Assembly: GCF_032464895.1 (NCBI RefSeq)
Contig: NZ_JAWDIC010000001.1
Span: 1,736,001 to 1,800,000 of the forward strand
DNA: 64,000 bases
Origin: Phycicoccus sp. M110.8
Lineage (GTDB): Bacteria; Actinomycetota; Actinomycetes; Actinomycetales; Dermatophilaceae
Reading direction: 5' to 3'
A program made the position numbers and the translations under genes. Shown piece after piece: positions 8,913 to 17,582 of the stretch. Positions within the stretch are counted from its first letter, which is position 1, and the number at the start of each line of letters is the position of its first letter. The notes beneath the pieces are model-generated. The model searched no databases, had not been told where the DNA came from, and saw nothing but the letters and a program-made list of their open reading frames with translations.

Positions 8913-10067
8913 TCAGCCGCGGGGGTCCACGCCGAGCAGGTCGACGATCCGGTTGAGGTCCTCCACCGACGCGAACTCCACGGTCAGCTTGCCCTTGCGC
9001 TGACCGAGGGCGATGGCGACACGGGTGTCGAACCGGTCGGAGAGCCGGGCGGCCAGGTCGTCCAGCTGGGGGTGGCGGCTGCCGGCGCGGGGTCGCCGCG
9101 GCTTGGCCTTCTCGCCCAGGTCCGCGCCGAGCGCGACGATCTCCTCGACGCTGCGCACGCTCAGGCCCTCGGCCACGATCCGCTGGGCCAGGCGCTCCAT
9201 CGCGCCGCCGTCCTCGAGGGACAGCAGTGCCCGGGCGTGACCTGCGGACAGGACGCCGGCCGCGACCCGGCGGGCCACCATCGGCGGCAGCTTCAGCAGG
9301 CGCAGGGTGTTGGAGATCTGCGGGCGCGACCGGCCGATCCGGCCGGCGAGCTCGTCGTGGGTGCAGCCGAAGTCCTCGAGCAGCTGGCTGTAGGCGGCCG
9401 CCTCCTCCAGCGGGTTGAGCTGGCTGCGGTGCAGGTTCTCCAGCAACGCGTCGCGCAGGAGGTCGTCGTCCTCGGTCTCCTTGACGATCGCGGGGACCGT
9501 CTCCTTGCCGGCCTCGCGGGAGGCACGCCAGCGACGCTCACCCATGATGAGCTCGTACCGCACGCCCTCGGGGACGTCACCGTCCCGGCCGGCCGAAACG
9601 GGCCGGACGACCACGGGCTGGAGCACGCCGATCTCGCGGATCGAGTGGACGAGCTCGGCCATGTCGTCCTCGTCGAAGACCGAGCGCGGCTGGCGAGGGT
9701 TGGGCCGGATCTCGTCGAGCGGGATCTCGCCGTAGGAGGCCCCCGGCACCGGCGCCAGGCCTGTGTCCGCGGGTTCCTGCGCTTCCATCGGCACGCCGTC
9801 CTGCTGCTCGGCAGCCTCCGCCTGCGCGGAGCTGGGCGTGGCCCCACCGACGGGGCCGGAGGTGCCGTCCTGCTGCCCCCCGGAGGTCGCGGCGGCTCCG
9901 TCCGTGGTGGCGTCCGCCGCACCCAGCTCGGCGGCCGCGTCACCGTCGGTGGTGGCGGGCCGCTGGTCGGGGAAGAACACGTCGACCGGACGGCTGGTCG
10001 CGTTCGCGGGAGCGTTGGGGATCAGGGCACCCAGGCCTCGGCCGAGCGCACGGCGCTTCTCACTCAT
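8913..10067 (-). CDS. parB: Chromosome-partitioning protein ParB
   Basis: This 384-aa ParB starts [19 protein letters not shown], the conserved N-terminal segment that contacts ParA. An Ala/Gly-rich linker follows, then the CTPase/ParB box ([29 protein letters not shown]), the parS-binding helix-turn-helix (about 240-275, [18 protein letters not shown]) and the C-terminal dimerisation domain. It binds the parS sites listed here (11031, 11196, 12356, 36042), spreads on DNA and loads condensin. It lies 14 nt after parA on the same strand, so they form the parAB operon. Confidence 0.97.
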   Translation of the reverse strand: MSEKRRALGRGLGALIPNAPANATSRPVDVFFPDQRPATTDGDAAAELGAADATTDGAAATSGGQQDGTSGPVGGATPSSAQAEAAEQQDGVPMEAQEPADTGLAPVPGASYGEIPLDEIRPNPRQPRSVFDEDDMAELVHSIREIGVLQPVVVRPVSAGRDGDVPEGVRYELIMGERRWRASREAGKETVPAIVKETEDDDLLRDALLENLHRSQLNPLEEAAAYSQLLEDFGCTHDELAGRIGRSRPQISNTLRLLKLPPMVARRVAAGVLSAGHARALLSLEDGGAMERLAQRIVAEGLSVRSVEEIVALGADLGEKAKPRRPRAGSRHPQLDDLAARLSDRFDTRVAIALGQRKGKLTVEFASVEDLNRIVDLLGVDPRG

Positions 10068-10081
10068 CGGCTGGTTCTCTC

Positions 10082-11341
10082 TCAGTTCTGCGCGCGAGCG
10101 CTGGTGGTCGGGGTGGCGCCACGGTCGGCGAGCTCGGCTGCCGCCCCGAGGTAGGACAGGGCGCCGCTGGAGTTGGGGTCGTACGTCATGACGGTCTGCC
10201 CGTGGCTCGGCGCCTCGGAGATCCGGACGCTGCGCGGGACGGTGTTGCGCAGCACCTGGTCCGGGAAGTGAGCCCGCACCTCCTCGGCGACCTGCGCCGA
10301 CAGCCGGGTCCGGCCGTCGTACATCGTCAGGAGGATCGTCGACACGTGCAGGGTCGGATTGAGGTGGCTGCGGATCAGCTCGATGTTCTTGAGGAGCTGG
10401 GACAGGCCCTCGAGCGCGTAGTACTCGCACTGGATGGGGATGAAGACCTCATGGGCTGCGACGAACGCGTTGACCGTGAGGAGCCCGAGGCTCGGCGGGC
10501 AGTCGATGAGCACGTAGTCCGGCACCGCCTCCCCTGCGGCGGTCGTGTGATCCAGGTAGGCGGTGATCGCCTTCTGCAGACGGGTCTCCCGAGCGACCAG
10601 CGAGACGAGCTCGATCTCCGCGCCTGCCAGGTCGATGGTGGCCGGTGCGCACCACAGCCCCGGGATGTCCGGGCACTCCTGCACCACCTCGGCGATGGGG
10701 GTTCCCTCCACCAGCACGTCGTAGATGCTGATGACCTCGGAGTGGTGCTCGATCCCCAGCGCGGTGCTTGCGTTGCCCTGCGGGTCGATGTCGATGACGA
10801 GCACCGTCAGGCCGGCCTGGGCGAGGGCGGCCGCGATGTTCACGGTGGTCGTGGTCTTGCCCACGCCGCCCTTCTGGTTCGCGACGGTGAGCACGCGGGT
10901 CGCGGCCGGCTTGGGAAAGACGCGCCCGGTCAGCGCGATGCGCTTGCGCGCATCCTCGGCGACAGCGAGGGCGAGAGGGGTGTCCGCGTCAACGCGGGGC
11001 AGGGACGACGCCAACTCGTCACGCTCGTCTGTTTCACGTGAAACGGACACCGCTGCCAGCGCGTGCGCGGCCGCCTCGGCGTCGCCGACGACAGGGGTGG
11101 CGGGGACCATGGTTCCTGCGGCGACCTCACCGCCTGCGTTGTCGGCTTCGGAGAGTGTGTCCGCGGGAGGGGTTGGGGCGGGAGCGGAAGCGTCCGTTTC
11201 ACGTGAAACAGAGTCCTCGCCCGGCGCGCCCTCTGCGCCGGCCGCGCCGTCCAGCCCGGGCCACCCCAAGGCACCCGTCGGGTGGCCCGCCAGCGAGGGC
11301 CAGCCCAACCCACGGTCGAGGTGTCGTACCGCCGTGCTCAC
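10082..11341 (-). CDS. parA: ParA-family chromosome-partitioning ATPase with long N-terminal extension
   Basis: The GTG start at 11341 has GGAG 5 nt upstream, giving 419 aa. The ATPase domain starts near residue 148 with the deviant Walker [12 protein letters not shown] (K162), then [11 protein letters not shown] and [14 protein letters not shown]. The first ~145 residues are a low-complexity extension in which VSRET occurs twice (45-49 and 100-104). Each copy is the translation of an embedded parS site. Similar VSRET segments occur in Streptomyces and mycobacterial ParA (recalled, not searched). ParA moves ParB-parS complexes apart after replication. Confidence 0.96.
   Translation of the reverse strand: MSTAVRHLDRGLGWPSLAGHPTGALGWPGLDGAAGAEGAPGEDSVSRETDASAPAPTPPADTLSEADNAGGEVAAGTMVPATPVVGDAEAAAHALAAVSVSRETDERDELASSLPRVDADTPLALAVAEDARKRIALTGRVFPKPAATRVLTVANQKGGVGKTTTTVNIAAALAQAGLTVLVIDIDPQGNASTALGIEHHSEVISIYDVLVEGTPIAEVVQECPDIPGLWCAPATIDLAGAEIELVSLVARETRLQKAITAYLDHTTAAGEAVPDYVLIDCPPSLGLLTVNAFVAAHEVFIPIQCEYYALEGLSQLLKNIELIRSHLNPTLHVSTILLTMYDGRTRLSAQVAEEVRAHFPDQVLRNTVPRSVRISEAPSHGQTVMTYDPNSSGALSYLGAAAELADRGATPTTSARAQN
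11031..11044. other. parS site, perfect, inside parA
   Basis: Perfect 14-bp palindrome GTTTCACGTGAAAC, the universal ParB-binding core, with a T on its left side. It encodes VSRET in the parA frame (residues 100-104). Confidence 0.95.
11196..11209. other. parS site, perfect, inside parA
   Basis: Second perfect GTTTCACGTGAAAC, 165 bp from the first. It encodes VSRET at ParA residues 45-49. The right flank is A, matching the 16-bp parS consensus on that side. Confidence 0.95.
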
Positions 11342-11373
11342 TCTGTCTCCTTGCTGGCCATGGACATCATCCA

Positions 11374-11379
11374 ACCCTA
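11374..11379 (-). promoter_or_regulatory. Possible -10 box of the parAB promoter
   Basis: TAGGGT on the minus strand lies about 33 nt before the parA GTG, in the 149-nt rsmG-parA gap. No good -35 box is seen at the right distance, so this is weak. The rest of the gap holds only the parA ribosome-binding site. Confidence 0.3.
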
Positions 11380-11490
11380 TGGGGCCGACGCCGGTCCGCG
11401 CGGGAGGCAGGTCCGTCCGCCACCCTCCCGCCGCCTGGTGTCGGGTGCAGCCCGTCATCACGTCGCGTCCCTCCGGTGCGCTGTTCACGC

Positions 11491-12348
11491 TCACCCGGAT
11501 CGGCGCCGGGACCGTCGTCGTTCCTTCGCCGCCCCGGAGGAGGCGCGTGGGGTCACCGTGACCCGGACCACGAGCGTGGGCGGGTCGACCAGCCCCGAGC
11601 CGTAGGTCTCGATGCACGCCTCGGTCATGCCGAGCCGTCGAAGGACCGGCTCCTGGGCCGCGAGCTCGTCAGCGGCCGACGACCCCTTGAGGGCGACGAG
11701 CTGACCACCCGGGACGAGGAGGGGGAAGGTCCACCGCGCGAGCTTGTCGATCCGGGCCACGGCCCGGGCGGTGGCATACGGCACCTGCAGCTGGCCGTGG
11801 AGCTCCTCGGCCCGCGCGCGGAGGACGGTGACGTCGTCGAGTGCGAGCTCCTCGACAGTGTGCTCGAGCCATGTCGTGCGCCGCAGGAGTGGCTCGACGA
11901 GGTGCAGCGTGAGGTCCGGACGGGCGATGGCCAGTGCCAGACCGGGCAGCCCCGCGCCCGAGCCGACGTCGGCGATGGCGGCTCCCTGAGGGAACGCGTC
12001 GTGCACGACGGCGCAGTTGAGGATGTGGCGCTCCCAGAGGATAGGGACTTCACGCGGACCGATGAGTCCGTGCGAGACCCCGGTGTCCGCGAGGATCTCG
12101 GCGAACCTGGTTGCCACTCCGAGACGCTCGCCGAACACGGCCGCGGCGGCCGGGGGTGGTTCGGGGGCGGGCTGGGACTCGGCAGCCGGCTGGGACTCGG
12201 TAGCCGGCTGGGATCCGGTTGCCGGCTGGGATCCGGGTTCAGCGAGGGCTCCGGTGGAGCGGGTGGGGTCGGGGTCAGACGCGACGGGCGCGGCACCGGG
12301 GGTTCCGGTACCGCGCCCGTCGTCGGCGCCGTCGTGGCGAGTCGTCAT
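11491..12348 (-). CDS. rsmG: 16S rRNA (guanine527-N7)-methyltransferase RsmG
   Basis: This 285-aa protein has the RsmG SAM-binding core: motif I IADVGSGAGLPGLALA (about 125-140), the preceding PREVPILWERHILNC, and LVEPLLRRTTWLE. It methylates N7 of G527 in 16S rRNA. The catalytic domain starts near residue 72. The ~70 residues before it are low-complexity and contain tandem Ser-Gln-Pro-Ala repeats encoded by an 18-bp DNA repeat, so translation could begin later than the ATG at 12348. It lies between parA and jag, as in most actinobacteria. Confidence 0.95.
   Translation of the reverse strand: MTTRHDGADDGRGTGTPGAAPVASDPDPTRSTGALAEPGSQPATGSQPATESQPAAESQPAPEPPPAAAAVFGERLGVATRFAEILADTGVSHGLIGPREVPILWERHILNCAVVHDAFPQGAAIADVGSGAGLPGLALAIARPDLTLHLVEPLLRRTTWLEHTVEELALDDVTVLRARAEELHGQLQVPYATARAVARIDKLARWTFPLLVPGGQLVALKGSSAADELAAQEPVLRRLGMTEACIETYGSGLVDPPTLVVRVTVTPRASSGAAKERRRSRRRSG
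12167..12238. repeat. 18-bp tandem repeat, four units, in rsmG 5' region
   Basis: Four 18-bp units of the type GCCGGCTGGGACTCGGTA run head to tail at 12167, 12185, 12203 and 12221, with a few substitutions. They encode the Ser-Gln-Pro-Ala repeats in the N-terminal extension of RsmG. Copy number may vary between strains. Confidence 0.85.
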
Positions 12349-12355
12349 GCGCGCT

Positions 12356-12369
12356 GTTTCACGTGAAAC
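12356..12369. other. parS site, perfect, in rsmG-jag gap
   Basis: Third perfect GTTTCACGTGAAAC, filling most of the 24-nt gap between the jag stop and the rsmG start. It is non-coding, unlike the two copies in parA. Confidence 0.95.
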
Positions 12370-12372
12370 GGA

Positions 12373-13014
12373 TCAGGACGCGGCCGGGCGCACCACGACG
12401 TGACGCCGCGGCTCCACCCCGTCGGACTCCGAGACCAGACCGGCGGCCAGGACCTCGTCGTGGACGACCTTGCGCTCGAACGCGCTCATGGGGTCGAGGG
12501 CCACCGAGGCGTTGCTGCGCTTCACCTCGGCGATGGCCTCCTGCGCGACCGCGACCAGGGCGGCGCGGCGCTCGGCCCGGTGGCCGGCCACGTCGAGCAT
12601 GAGGCGGCTGCGCTCACCGGTGGCCGACTGGACGGCGAGCCGGGTGAGCTCCTGCAGGGCGTCGAGCACCTTGCCGTCCTGGCCGACGAGGCGGCGCGGC
12701 ACCCGACCGTCCTCGGAGTCGACGATGGAGACCGACGCACGGTCCCCGTCGATGTCGACGTCGATGTCCCCGTCGAGGTCGGCGATGTCGAGCAGGGTCT
12801 CGAGGAAGTCGGCAGCGACCTCCCCCTCGCGCTCGAGGTCGGCGCGCCCGCGCGAGCGCGCCGGGGCGACGGCCCCCTCGGCATCCACAGCGGACTCCTC
12901 GGCAGCGGCCTCCGGTGCAGTCGCCTCGGTGTCCGCCTGCGGCGTGGTGGGGGCGTCGTCAGGGGAACCGGCGACGGTCGTCGTCGCCTCGGTCACGGTG
13001 TCGTGCTCGCTCAT
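12373..13014 (-). CDS. jag: Jag/KhpB-type KH-R3H RNA-binding protein
   Basis: The ATG at 13014 gives 213 aa. An acidic Glu/Asp/Ala-rich N-terminal ~60 residues leads into a KH-like region with the nucleic-acid loop (RRLVGQDGKVLDALQ). A C-terminal R3H domain follows (about 150-210, RSRLMLDVAGHRAERR and PMSAFERKVVHDEV). This Jag/SpoIIIJ-associated family binds RNA and affects cell elongation; the gene almost always sits beside yidC. It lies 10 nt downstream of yidC in the same transcript. Confidence 0.93.
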   Translation of the reverse strand: MSEHDTVTEATTTVAGSPDDAPTTPQADTEATAPEAAAEESAVDAEGAVAPARSRGRADLEREGEVAADFLETLLDIADLDGDIDVDIDGDRASVSIVDSEDGRVPRRLVGQDGKVLDALQELTRLAVQSATGERSRLMLDVAGHRAERRAALVAVAQEAIAEVKRSNASVALDPMSAFERKVVHDEVLAAGLVSESDGVEPRRHVVVRPAAS

Positions 13015-13024
13015 GGTGTCGCTC

Positions 13025-14083
13025 TCAGTTGTCGGTGTGGGGCTTGTTCTCGGCGACCGCCGAGCTGCTCGCGCCCGAGGACGGGGTCTTGGCCGGGCTC
13101 TTGCCCTGCGCGCCGTTGGGGCCCTTGGCCGCCGGCGCCTTCTTCTTCTTCTTACGGCTGGGCTGCTGGCGCTGGCCGGAGACCGGCTTGGCCTCCTCGG
13201 CCGAGCCCTGGTCCAGGCCCTTGACGGTGAACTCCTCGTGCACCTTCCCGCGCTTGGCCTTGCGCTCACGCAGCGCCTGCTCCGCGGGGGAGCCGGGGGC
13301 CGGCATGCGACGGATCACGTAGAACTGCTGGCACATCGACCACACGTTGGTGGTGAGCCAGTAGAGCAGGACACCGATGGGGAAGTTGACGCCGGAGATC
13401 GCGAAGAACAGCGGCATCACGTAGAGCAGGACCTTCTGCTGCCGCGCGAACGGGTTGTCCAGCGCGGACGCCGGCATGTTCTTGCGCATGAGCTGGTGCT
13501 GCGTGGTGAACGTCGACAGCGACATCAGCACGATGAGGACGACGGTCACGACCTTGACGGTCACCGTGTCCGAGCCCATGAACTTGTCGGAGAGCTGGGC
13601 GCCGAAGAGGGTCGACTGCTCGGCCTGGCGGGCGAGGTCGCGCGTGATCGGGCCGATGGTGTCCTTGGTGCCGGCGGCCATGCCCTGCAGGCCGTTGAGC
13701 ACCCGGAAGAGGCCGAAGAAGAATGGCGACTGCAGCAGGATCGGCAGGCACGAGCTGAACGGGTTGGTCCCGGTCCGCTTGTACAGGTCCATGGTCTCCT
13801 GCGTCATGGCCTGACGGGAGTCCGGGTCGTTCTTGCCCTTGTACTTGGCCTGGATCTTCTGCATCTCGGGCTGGATGAGCTGCATCCGCCGCGAGGCGTG
13901 GATCTGCTTGACGAACAGCGGGATCATCGCCGCCCGCATCACGACCACGAGGCCGATGATCGACATGACCCAGGCGAAGCCGGATGCCGGCGGGATCCCG
14001 ATGGCGGTGAACAGGCTGTGCCAGCCGTACAGGATCCAGGCGACGATCCACTCGAACGGGTAGACCAGGGAGCTGAAACTCAT
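13025..14083 (-). CDS. yidC: Membrane protein insertase YidC
   Basis: The ATG at 14083 has GAGG 5 nt upstream; 352 aa. About five membrane helices are visible (FEWIVAWILYGWHSLF, FAWVMSIIGLVVVMRAA, SCLPILLQSPFFFGLFRV, VVTVVLIVLMSLSTF, LLYVMPLFFAISGVNFP). The hydrophilic groove and coiled cytoplasmic loop (QIHASRRMQLIQPEMQKIQ) are typical of Oxa1/YidC. The C-terminal tail is highly basic (PSRKKKKKAPAAKG), a ribosome-contacting feature in many Gram-positive YidC proteins. It inserts proteins into the cytoplasmic membrane with SecYEG or alone. Confidence 0.96.
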   Translation of the reverse strand: MSFSSLVYPFEWIVAWILYGWHSLFTAIGIPPASGFAWVMSIIGLVVVMRAAMIPLFVKQIHASRRMQLIQPEMQKIQAKYKGKNDPDSRQAMTQETMDLYKRTGTNPFSSCLPILLQSPFFFGLFRVLNGLQGMAAGTKDTIGPITRDLARQAEQSTLFGAQLSDKFMGSDTVTVKVVTVVLIVLMSLSTFTTQHQLMRKNMPASALDNPFARQQKVLLYVMPLFFAISGVNFPIGVLLYWLTTNVWSMCQQFYVIRRMPAPGSPAEQALRERKAKRGKVHEEFTVKGLDQGSAEEAKPVSGQRQQPSRKKKKKAPAAKGPNGAQGKSPAKTPSSGASSSAVAENKPHTDN

Positions 14084-14179
14084 CGTGTCCTCAATCTGGT
14101 GATGGTCCCGTTGGGGTCCCACCGGTGGTCCGGTCCCCGGCGGTGCGCCGCAGGACCGGCAGGTCTGGTGTCTTCGGCC

Positions 14180-14455
14180 CTAGTGGGCGTGGGACGGGGT
14201 GGCCGGCCGCTTCTCCGGCACGTGGTCCACCCCGCCGGGGGTCCACGGATGGCACCTGAGCAACCTCTTCAGCGCCAGCCAGGTTCCCGTGAACGGGCCG
14301 AACCGCCGGATCGCGGTGAGGGCGTATGCCGAGCAGGAGGGGTAGTAGCGGCAGGTCGGGGGCCGCATCGGGGAGATGACCTGCTGGTACACCACGATGA
14401 GGCCGATGAGCGGGGCCGCGGCCACCTTCTGCAGGGTCCTGCCGACGTCGCTCAT
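14180..14455 (-). CDS. yidD: Membrane protein insertion efficiency factor YidD
   Basis: This 91-aa protein shows the YidD signature [13 protein letters not shown] followed by [16 protein letters not shown], with an amphipathic N-terminal helix ([16 protein letters not shown]). Its ATG overlaps the rnpA stop by 4 nt (ATGA), so the two are translationally coupled. It assists YidC-dependent insertion. The next gene, yidC, begins 96 nt downstream of its stop. Confidence 0.95.
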   Translation of the reverse strand: MSDVGRTLQKVAAAPLIGLIVVYQQVISPMRPPTCRYYPSCSAYALTAIRRFGPFTGTWLALKRLLRCHPWTPGGVDHVPEKRPATPSHAH

Positions 14456-14820
14456 GCCCGTGCACCACCCAACCGACCGAGGACACGTCCCAGCAGACGG
14501 TCCAGCTCTGCACCCAGGGCAGACGAATCCGCCTGTGCCGCAACAGGATTCGCGCGGACGACCACGTCGGTACCCGCGGGGACGTCCCGGATCCGGGCCG
14601 CCATCAGTGCCCGCAGCCGGCGCTTGGTCCGGTTGCGGACGACGGCCGTGCCCACGGCCTTGGAGACAACAAAACCGACCCGCGGCGGTTGTCCCGCACG
14701 CGCGTCGGTCTGGTTGGCGTGGACCACGATCAGCGTGGAGCCGGCCCGGGCTCCCCTGGGGCCCCGGAGCGCTGCGGCGAAGTCCGAGCTCGCACGGAGC
14801 CGGTGCCCCGCCGGCAGCAT
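14452..14820 (-). CDS. rnpA: Ribonuclease P protein component
   Basis: The ATG at 14820 gives 122 aa. The family's conserved basic motif is present ([14 protein letters not shown]) after the N-terminal [19 protein letters not shown]. It is the protein cofactor of RNase P, which matures tRNA 5' ends. It starts 11 nt after rpmH, the usual rpmH-rnpA operon. Confidence 0.96.
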   Translation of the reverse strand: MLPAGHRLRASSDFAAALRGPRGARAGSTLIVVHANQTDARAGQPPRVGFVVSKAVGTAVVRNRTKRRLRALMAARIRDVPAGTDVVVRANPVAAQADSSALGAELDRLLGRVLGRLGGARA

Positions 14821-14831
14821 CGGGGTCTGCC

Positions 14832-14969
14832 TCAGGCGGAGAGCTCGGAGCGACCCTTGCGACGACGGGCCGACAGGATGGCGCGGCCCGCACGGGTGCG
14901 CATCCGCAGGCGGAAGCCGTGGGTCTTGGCCCGGCGGCGGTTGTTCGGCTGGAAAGTACGCTTGCTCAC
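14832..14969 (-). CDS. rpmH: 50S ribosomal protein L34
   Basis: This 45-aa, very basic protein reads [19 protein letters not shown] at the start and ends [11 protein letters not shown], the whole L34 family. The start is a GTG (14969) with GAGAACC upstream. The first gene of the rpmH-rnpA-yidD-yidC-jag-rsmG-parAB series, it diverges from dnaA. A good promoter lies at 15123-15152. Confidence 0.98.
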   Translation of the reverse strand: MSKRTFQPNNRRRAKTHGFRLRMRTRAGRAILSARRRKGRSELSA

Positions 14970-15122
14970 GAGGTTCTCCGTTGCTGGTCAGGCCCGGCGG
15001 GCCTGATGAGTCGGGGTGGGCGCCTGGCCGGCCGCAATCGGAAACCCGCCACGACGGACCGGCGGTACGACCACCGGGAACGGGCGTCACGGGCATGCGA
15101 AAACGGCCGACAGGCCTGCTCC

Positions 15123-15152
15123 ACGGTACGCGAGCGCGCCGCACAGGGTCAA
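15123..15152 (-). promoter_or_regulatory. rpmH promoter, TTGACC-N18-TACCGT
   Basis: On the minus strand, TTGACC (15147-15152) and TACCGT (15123-15128) are 18 nt apart, the best sigma-A-type promoter in the rpmH-dnaA gap. The start point would be near 15116, about 145 nt before the rpmH GTG. Confidence 0.6.
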
Positions 15153-15273
15153 ACCAGCACGGCTCCGCCTGACAGGGCTGCCCATTACCAGCACGAATCG
15201 TCCCTTTCCGGCCCGACACGCCGGACAGCGGGGCACGAGGCCGTGCTCAGGACGCCCATTTTCGCGGATCCGG

Positions 15274-15302
15274 TTGCTCCGCGGTCTCGCGACTTGTTAC
15301 GG
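15274..15302 (+). promoter_or_regulatory. Weak candidate dnaA promoter
   Basis: TTGCTC (15274-15279) and TTACGG (15297-15302) are 17 nt apart. The -10 is a poor match, so the call is tentative. The two DnaA boxes lie just downstream, where bound DnaA could repress its own gene. Confidence 0.3.
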
Positions 15303-15331
15303 TCCCCCCTTGTCCCGCGTTCCCCACAGGT

Positions 15332-15352
15332 TGTGGACAAACATGTGGACAA
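15332..15352. promoter_or_regulatory. Two perfect DnaA boxes upstream of dnaA
   Basis: TGTGGACAA occurs at 15332-15340 and 15344-15352, the reverse complement of the actinobacterial consensus TTGTCCACA, 12 bp apart from start to start. Tandem same-orientation boxes at this spot fit dnaA autoregulation. Confidence 0.85.
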
Positions 15353-15412
15353 GGCACCATGACCCTGCGACAAGGGCAGCACCGCACAGACGTCGAAAGG
15401 GATGTGGACCTC

Positions 15413-16882
15413 GTGAGCCAAGCCGATCTGGACTATGCACAGATCTGGCAGAACACGATCACGACCCTGGACGCCGACGGGCTCCCCGTCCGTGAGCGCG
15501 CGTTCCTGAGCCTCGGCCGCCTCGCCGGCCTGCTCGACGGCACCGCCGTGGTCAAGGTCCCCAACGACTACACCAAGGACGTCCTCGAGCAGCGCATCCG
15601 CGAGGCCGTCACCCGGGCCCTGTCCGACCAGCTCGGCGCCCCCGTCCACCTGGCCGTGACCGTGGACCCCGCGCTGGACACGGTCACCGAGGACACCGTC
15701 GGCACCGGTCCGGGTCCCGCCGCGGCATACGACGGCCACTCCAACCAGCCGCAGCCGGCGCCGCCCCTCACCCCGCCGGTGAGCGTGCCGATCCCGGCGG
15801 CGGAGCCCCAACGCCTACCCCGCGCCGAGGTGGTGGCCACGGACGAGTCCGCGACGCGGCTCAACCCGAAGTACACCTTCGACACCTTCGTCATCGGGGC
15901 GAGCAACCGGTTCGCCCACGCGGCGGCGGTCGCGGTCGCGGAGGCGCCGGCCAAGGCGTACAACCCGCTGTTCGTCTACGGCGAGTCCGGGCTGGGCAAG
16001 ACCCACCTGCTGCACGCGATCGGCCACTACGCGCGCAACCTCTACCCGCACGTCAAGGTGCGCTACGTGAACTCCGAGGAGTTCACCAACGACTTCATCA
16101 ACAGCATCCGCGACGACAAGGCCGCCAACTTCCAGAAGCGGTACCGCGACGTCGACGTCCTGCTCATCGACGACATCCAGTTCCTGCAGGGCAAGGTGCA
16201 GACGCAGGAGGAGTTCTTCCACACCTTCAACACGCTGCACAACGCGAACAAGCAGGTGGTCATCACCAGCGACCTGCCGCCGAAGCTGCTCAGCGGCTTC
16301 GAGGAGCGGATGCGCAGCCGGTTCGAGTGGGGGCTGCTCACCGACGTCCAGCCGCCCGACCTCGAGACCCGCATCGCGATCCTGCGCAAGAAGGCCATCC
16401 AGGAGCGGATGAGCGCACCCGACGAGGTGCTCGAGTTCATCGCGAGCCGCATCTCGACGAACATCCGCGAGCTCGAGGGTGCCCTCATCCGGGTGACGGC
16501 GTTCGCCAGCCTGAACCGGCAGAGCGTCGACATGGGCCTGGCCGAGATCGTGCTGCGCGACCTCATCCCCACCGAGCAGGGCAGCCAGATCACGAGCGCG
16601 ACGATCATGGCCCAGACCGCGGCCTACTTCGGGCTCACCATCGAGGACCTGTGCGGCACGTCCCGCTCCCGGGTCCTGGTGACGGCCAGGCAGATCGCGA
16701 TGTACCTGTGCCGCGAGCTCACCGACCTGTCCCTGCCGAAGATTGGCCAGCAGTTCGGCGGCCGCGACCACACCACCGTCATGCACGCGGACAAGAAGAT
16801 CCGCCAGCTCATGGCCGAGCGCCGGGCGATCTACAACCAGGTCACCGAGCTCACCAACCGGATCAAGCAGCAGTCCCGCTGA
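15413..16882 (+). CDS. dnaA: Chromosomal replication initiator DnaA
   Basis: The chosen GTG gives 489 aa. Domain I (about 1-85, ADLDYAQIWQNTITTL), a Pro-rich domain II, the AAA+ domain III (Walker A GESGLGKTHLLHAIG near 190, Walker B VLLIDDIQFL near 250) and domain IV with the DnaA-box helix-turn-helix signature (GGRDHTTVMHADKKI) are all present. Alternative starts are GTG 15404, with GAAAGG just upstream, and ATG 15359, right after the second DnaA box. It opens the origin located at 18.3-19.05 kb. In most actinobacteria dnaN follows directly after oriC; here two extra genes intervene. Confidence 0.97.
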   Translation: MSQADLDYAQIWQNTITTLDADGLPVRERAFLSLGRLAGLLDGTAVVKVPNDYTKDVLEQRIREAVTRALSDQLGAPVHLAVTVDPALDTVTEDTVGTGPGPAAAYDGHSNQPQPAPPLTPPVSVPIPAAEPQRLPRAEVVATDESATRLNPKYTFDTFVIGASNRFAHAAAVAVAEAPAKAYNPLFVYGESGLGKTHLLHAIGHYARNLYPHVKVRYVNSEEFTNDFINSIRDDKAANFQKRYRDVDVLLIDDIQFLQGKVQTQEEFFHTFNTLHNANKQVVITSDLPPKLLSGFEERMRSRFEWGLLTDVQPPDLETRIAILRKKAIQERMSAPDEVLEFIASRISTNIRELEGALIRVTAFASLNRQSVDMGLAEIVLRDLIPTEQGSQITSATIMAQTAAYFGLTIEDLCGTSRSRVLVTARQIAMYLCRELTDLSLPKIGQQFGGRDHTTVMHADKKIRQLMAERRAIYNQVTELTNRIKQQSR

Positions 16883-16904
16883 CCGTCGCCGCCCGGCGCG
16901 GCCG

Positions 16905-16935
16905 GTCGGGCGACGCCGGGTCGGGCGACGCCGGG
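16905..16935. repeat. 15-bp direct repeat in dnaA 3' gap
   Basis: TCGGGCGACGCCGGG occurs twice back to back (from 16906 and 16921) in the 69-nt gap between the convergent dnaA and nitroreductase genes. A slippage product is likely; no hairpin terminator with a T-run is seen here. Confidence 0.6.
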
Positions 16936-16951
16936 AGCCGGTGGGGCCGGG

Positions 16952-17458
16952 TCAGGCGACCGCGGTGTGCCGGGGGGCCGGCTCGATCTCGAAGACGGGG
17001 AAGCCGGGCGCCGCCGCGAGCAGCTGCTCGTCACTGGAGTCCTTGTCGAGGTCCTCGAAGAACTGGCCGACCTCCCACGCCCACCGGCGCAGGTACTCCC
17101 GCATCACCGGCAGCTTCTCGTGGTCCGGCACCTCGGTGGCGGTGAAGGCCTCGGCCCGCCGGCCCAGCCGCAGCTCGCCCGCCCCCACCACGCGCAGGTT
17201 GCGCACCCACTGGGTGTGCCCGCGCGGGGCCAGCAGGTAGCGCCGGCCGTCGACGACCAAGGGGTTCACCGGGGTCGTGCGCCACTGCCCGCTCGTGCGA
17301 CCGCAGACGGCCAGGATCCGCGAGCCGGCGAGGGAGACGCCGCGGGCGGTGAGCCAGGCGACGGTCCCGTTCGTCAGGCGCAGCGTCCGCCGGGCGCCTG
17401 CGGTCGTGGGCATGACGTACCGCTCGCTGGTGCGGGGTTGGGGAGTCTTGCCGGTCAT
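16952..17458 (-). CDS. Nitroreductase-family deazaflavin (F420)-dependent oxidoreductase
   Basis: This 168-aa protein matches the Ddn/Rv3547-like split beta-barrel family: CGRTSGQWRTTPVNPLVVDG, then YLLAPRGHTQWVRNLRVVG, where the family has the pattern GR-G-R-PL-DG followed by W-NL. Members use F420H2 to reduce quinones, nitro compounds or other substrates. It is divergent from a TetR regulator, and one of three GAGCA-N-TGCTC palindromes lies 16 nt before its start, so that regulator very probably controls it. The pair interrupts the usual dnaA-oriC spacing. Confidence 0.85.
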   Translation of the reverse strand: MTGKTPQPRTSERYVMPTTAGARRTLRLTNGTVAWLTARGVSLAGSRILAVCGRTSGQWRTTPVNPLVVDGRRYLLAPRGHTQWVRNLRVVGAGELRLGRRAEAFTATEVPDHEKLPVMREYLRRWAWEVGQFFEDLDKDSSDEQLLAAAPGFPVFEIEPAPRHTAVA

Positions 17459-17474
17459 GGTTTAAGCCTTCCGT

Positions 17475-17558
17475 GAGCACTGCTCTCTGTTTGGTCCCAT
17501 GGAACTCCCGACCGCCCCGCCATGTCAAGAGCACTGCTCACAAAAGTGAGCAGTGCTC
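17475..17558. promoter_or_regulatory. Triple GAGCA(C/G)TGCTC operator between the nitroreductase and TetR genes
   Basis: Three 11-bp palindromes occur in 124 nt: 17475-17485, 17529-17539 and 17548-17558. The last two also form a larger inverted repeat (arms 17529-17541 and 17546-17558, AAAA between). One lies by the nitroreductase start and two before the TetR gene, the standard layout of an autoregulated TetR pair. Confidence 0.8.
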
Positions 17559-17582
17559 CCAAGACTGTGGCAGGATCGCCGT

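Larger units (their letters stand above)
14970..15412. other. rpmH-dnaA divergent intergenic region
   Basis: This 443-nt non-coding stretch carries the rpmH promoter (minus strand), a weak dnaA promoter and two DnaA boxes just before dnaA. Apart from these I see no other gene. Open frames crossing it lack codon structure and known motifs. The richer DnaA-box cluster lies on the far side of dnaA, next to dnaN. Confidence 0.7.

Noticed and set aside
12470-15172. A 900-codon plus-strand frame across jag-yidC-rnpA-rpmH
   Set aside because: It is antisense to five conserved genes, including 45-aa L34, and has no recognisable motif.
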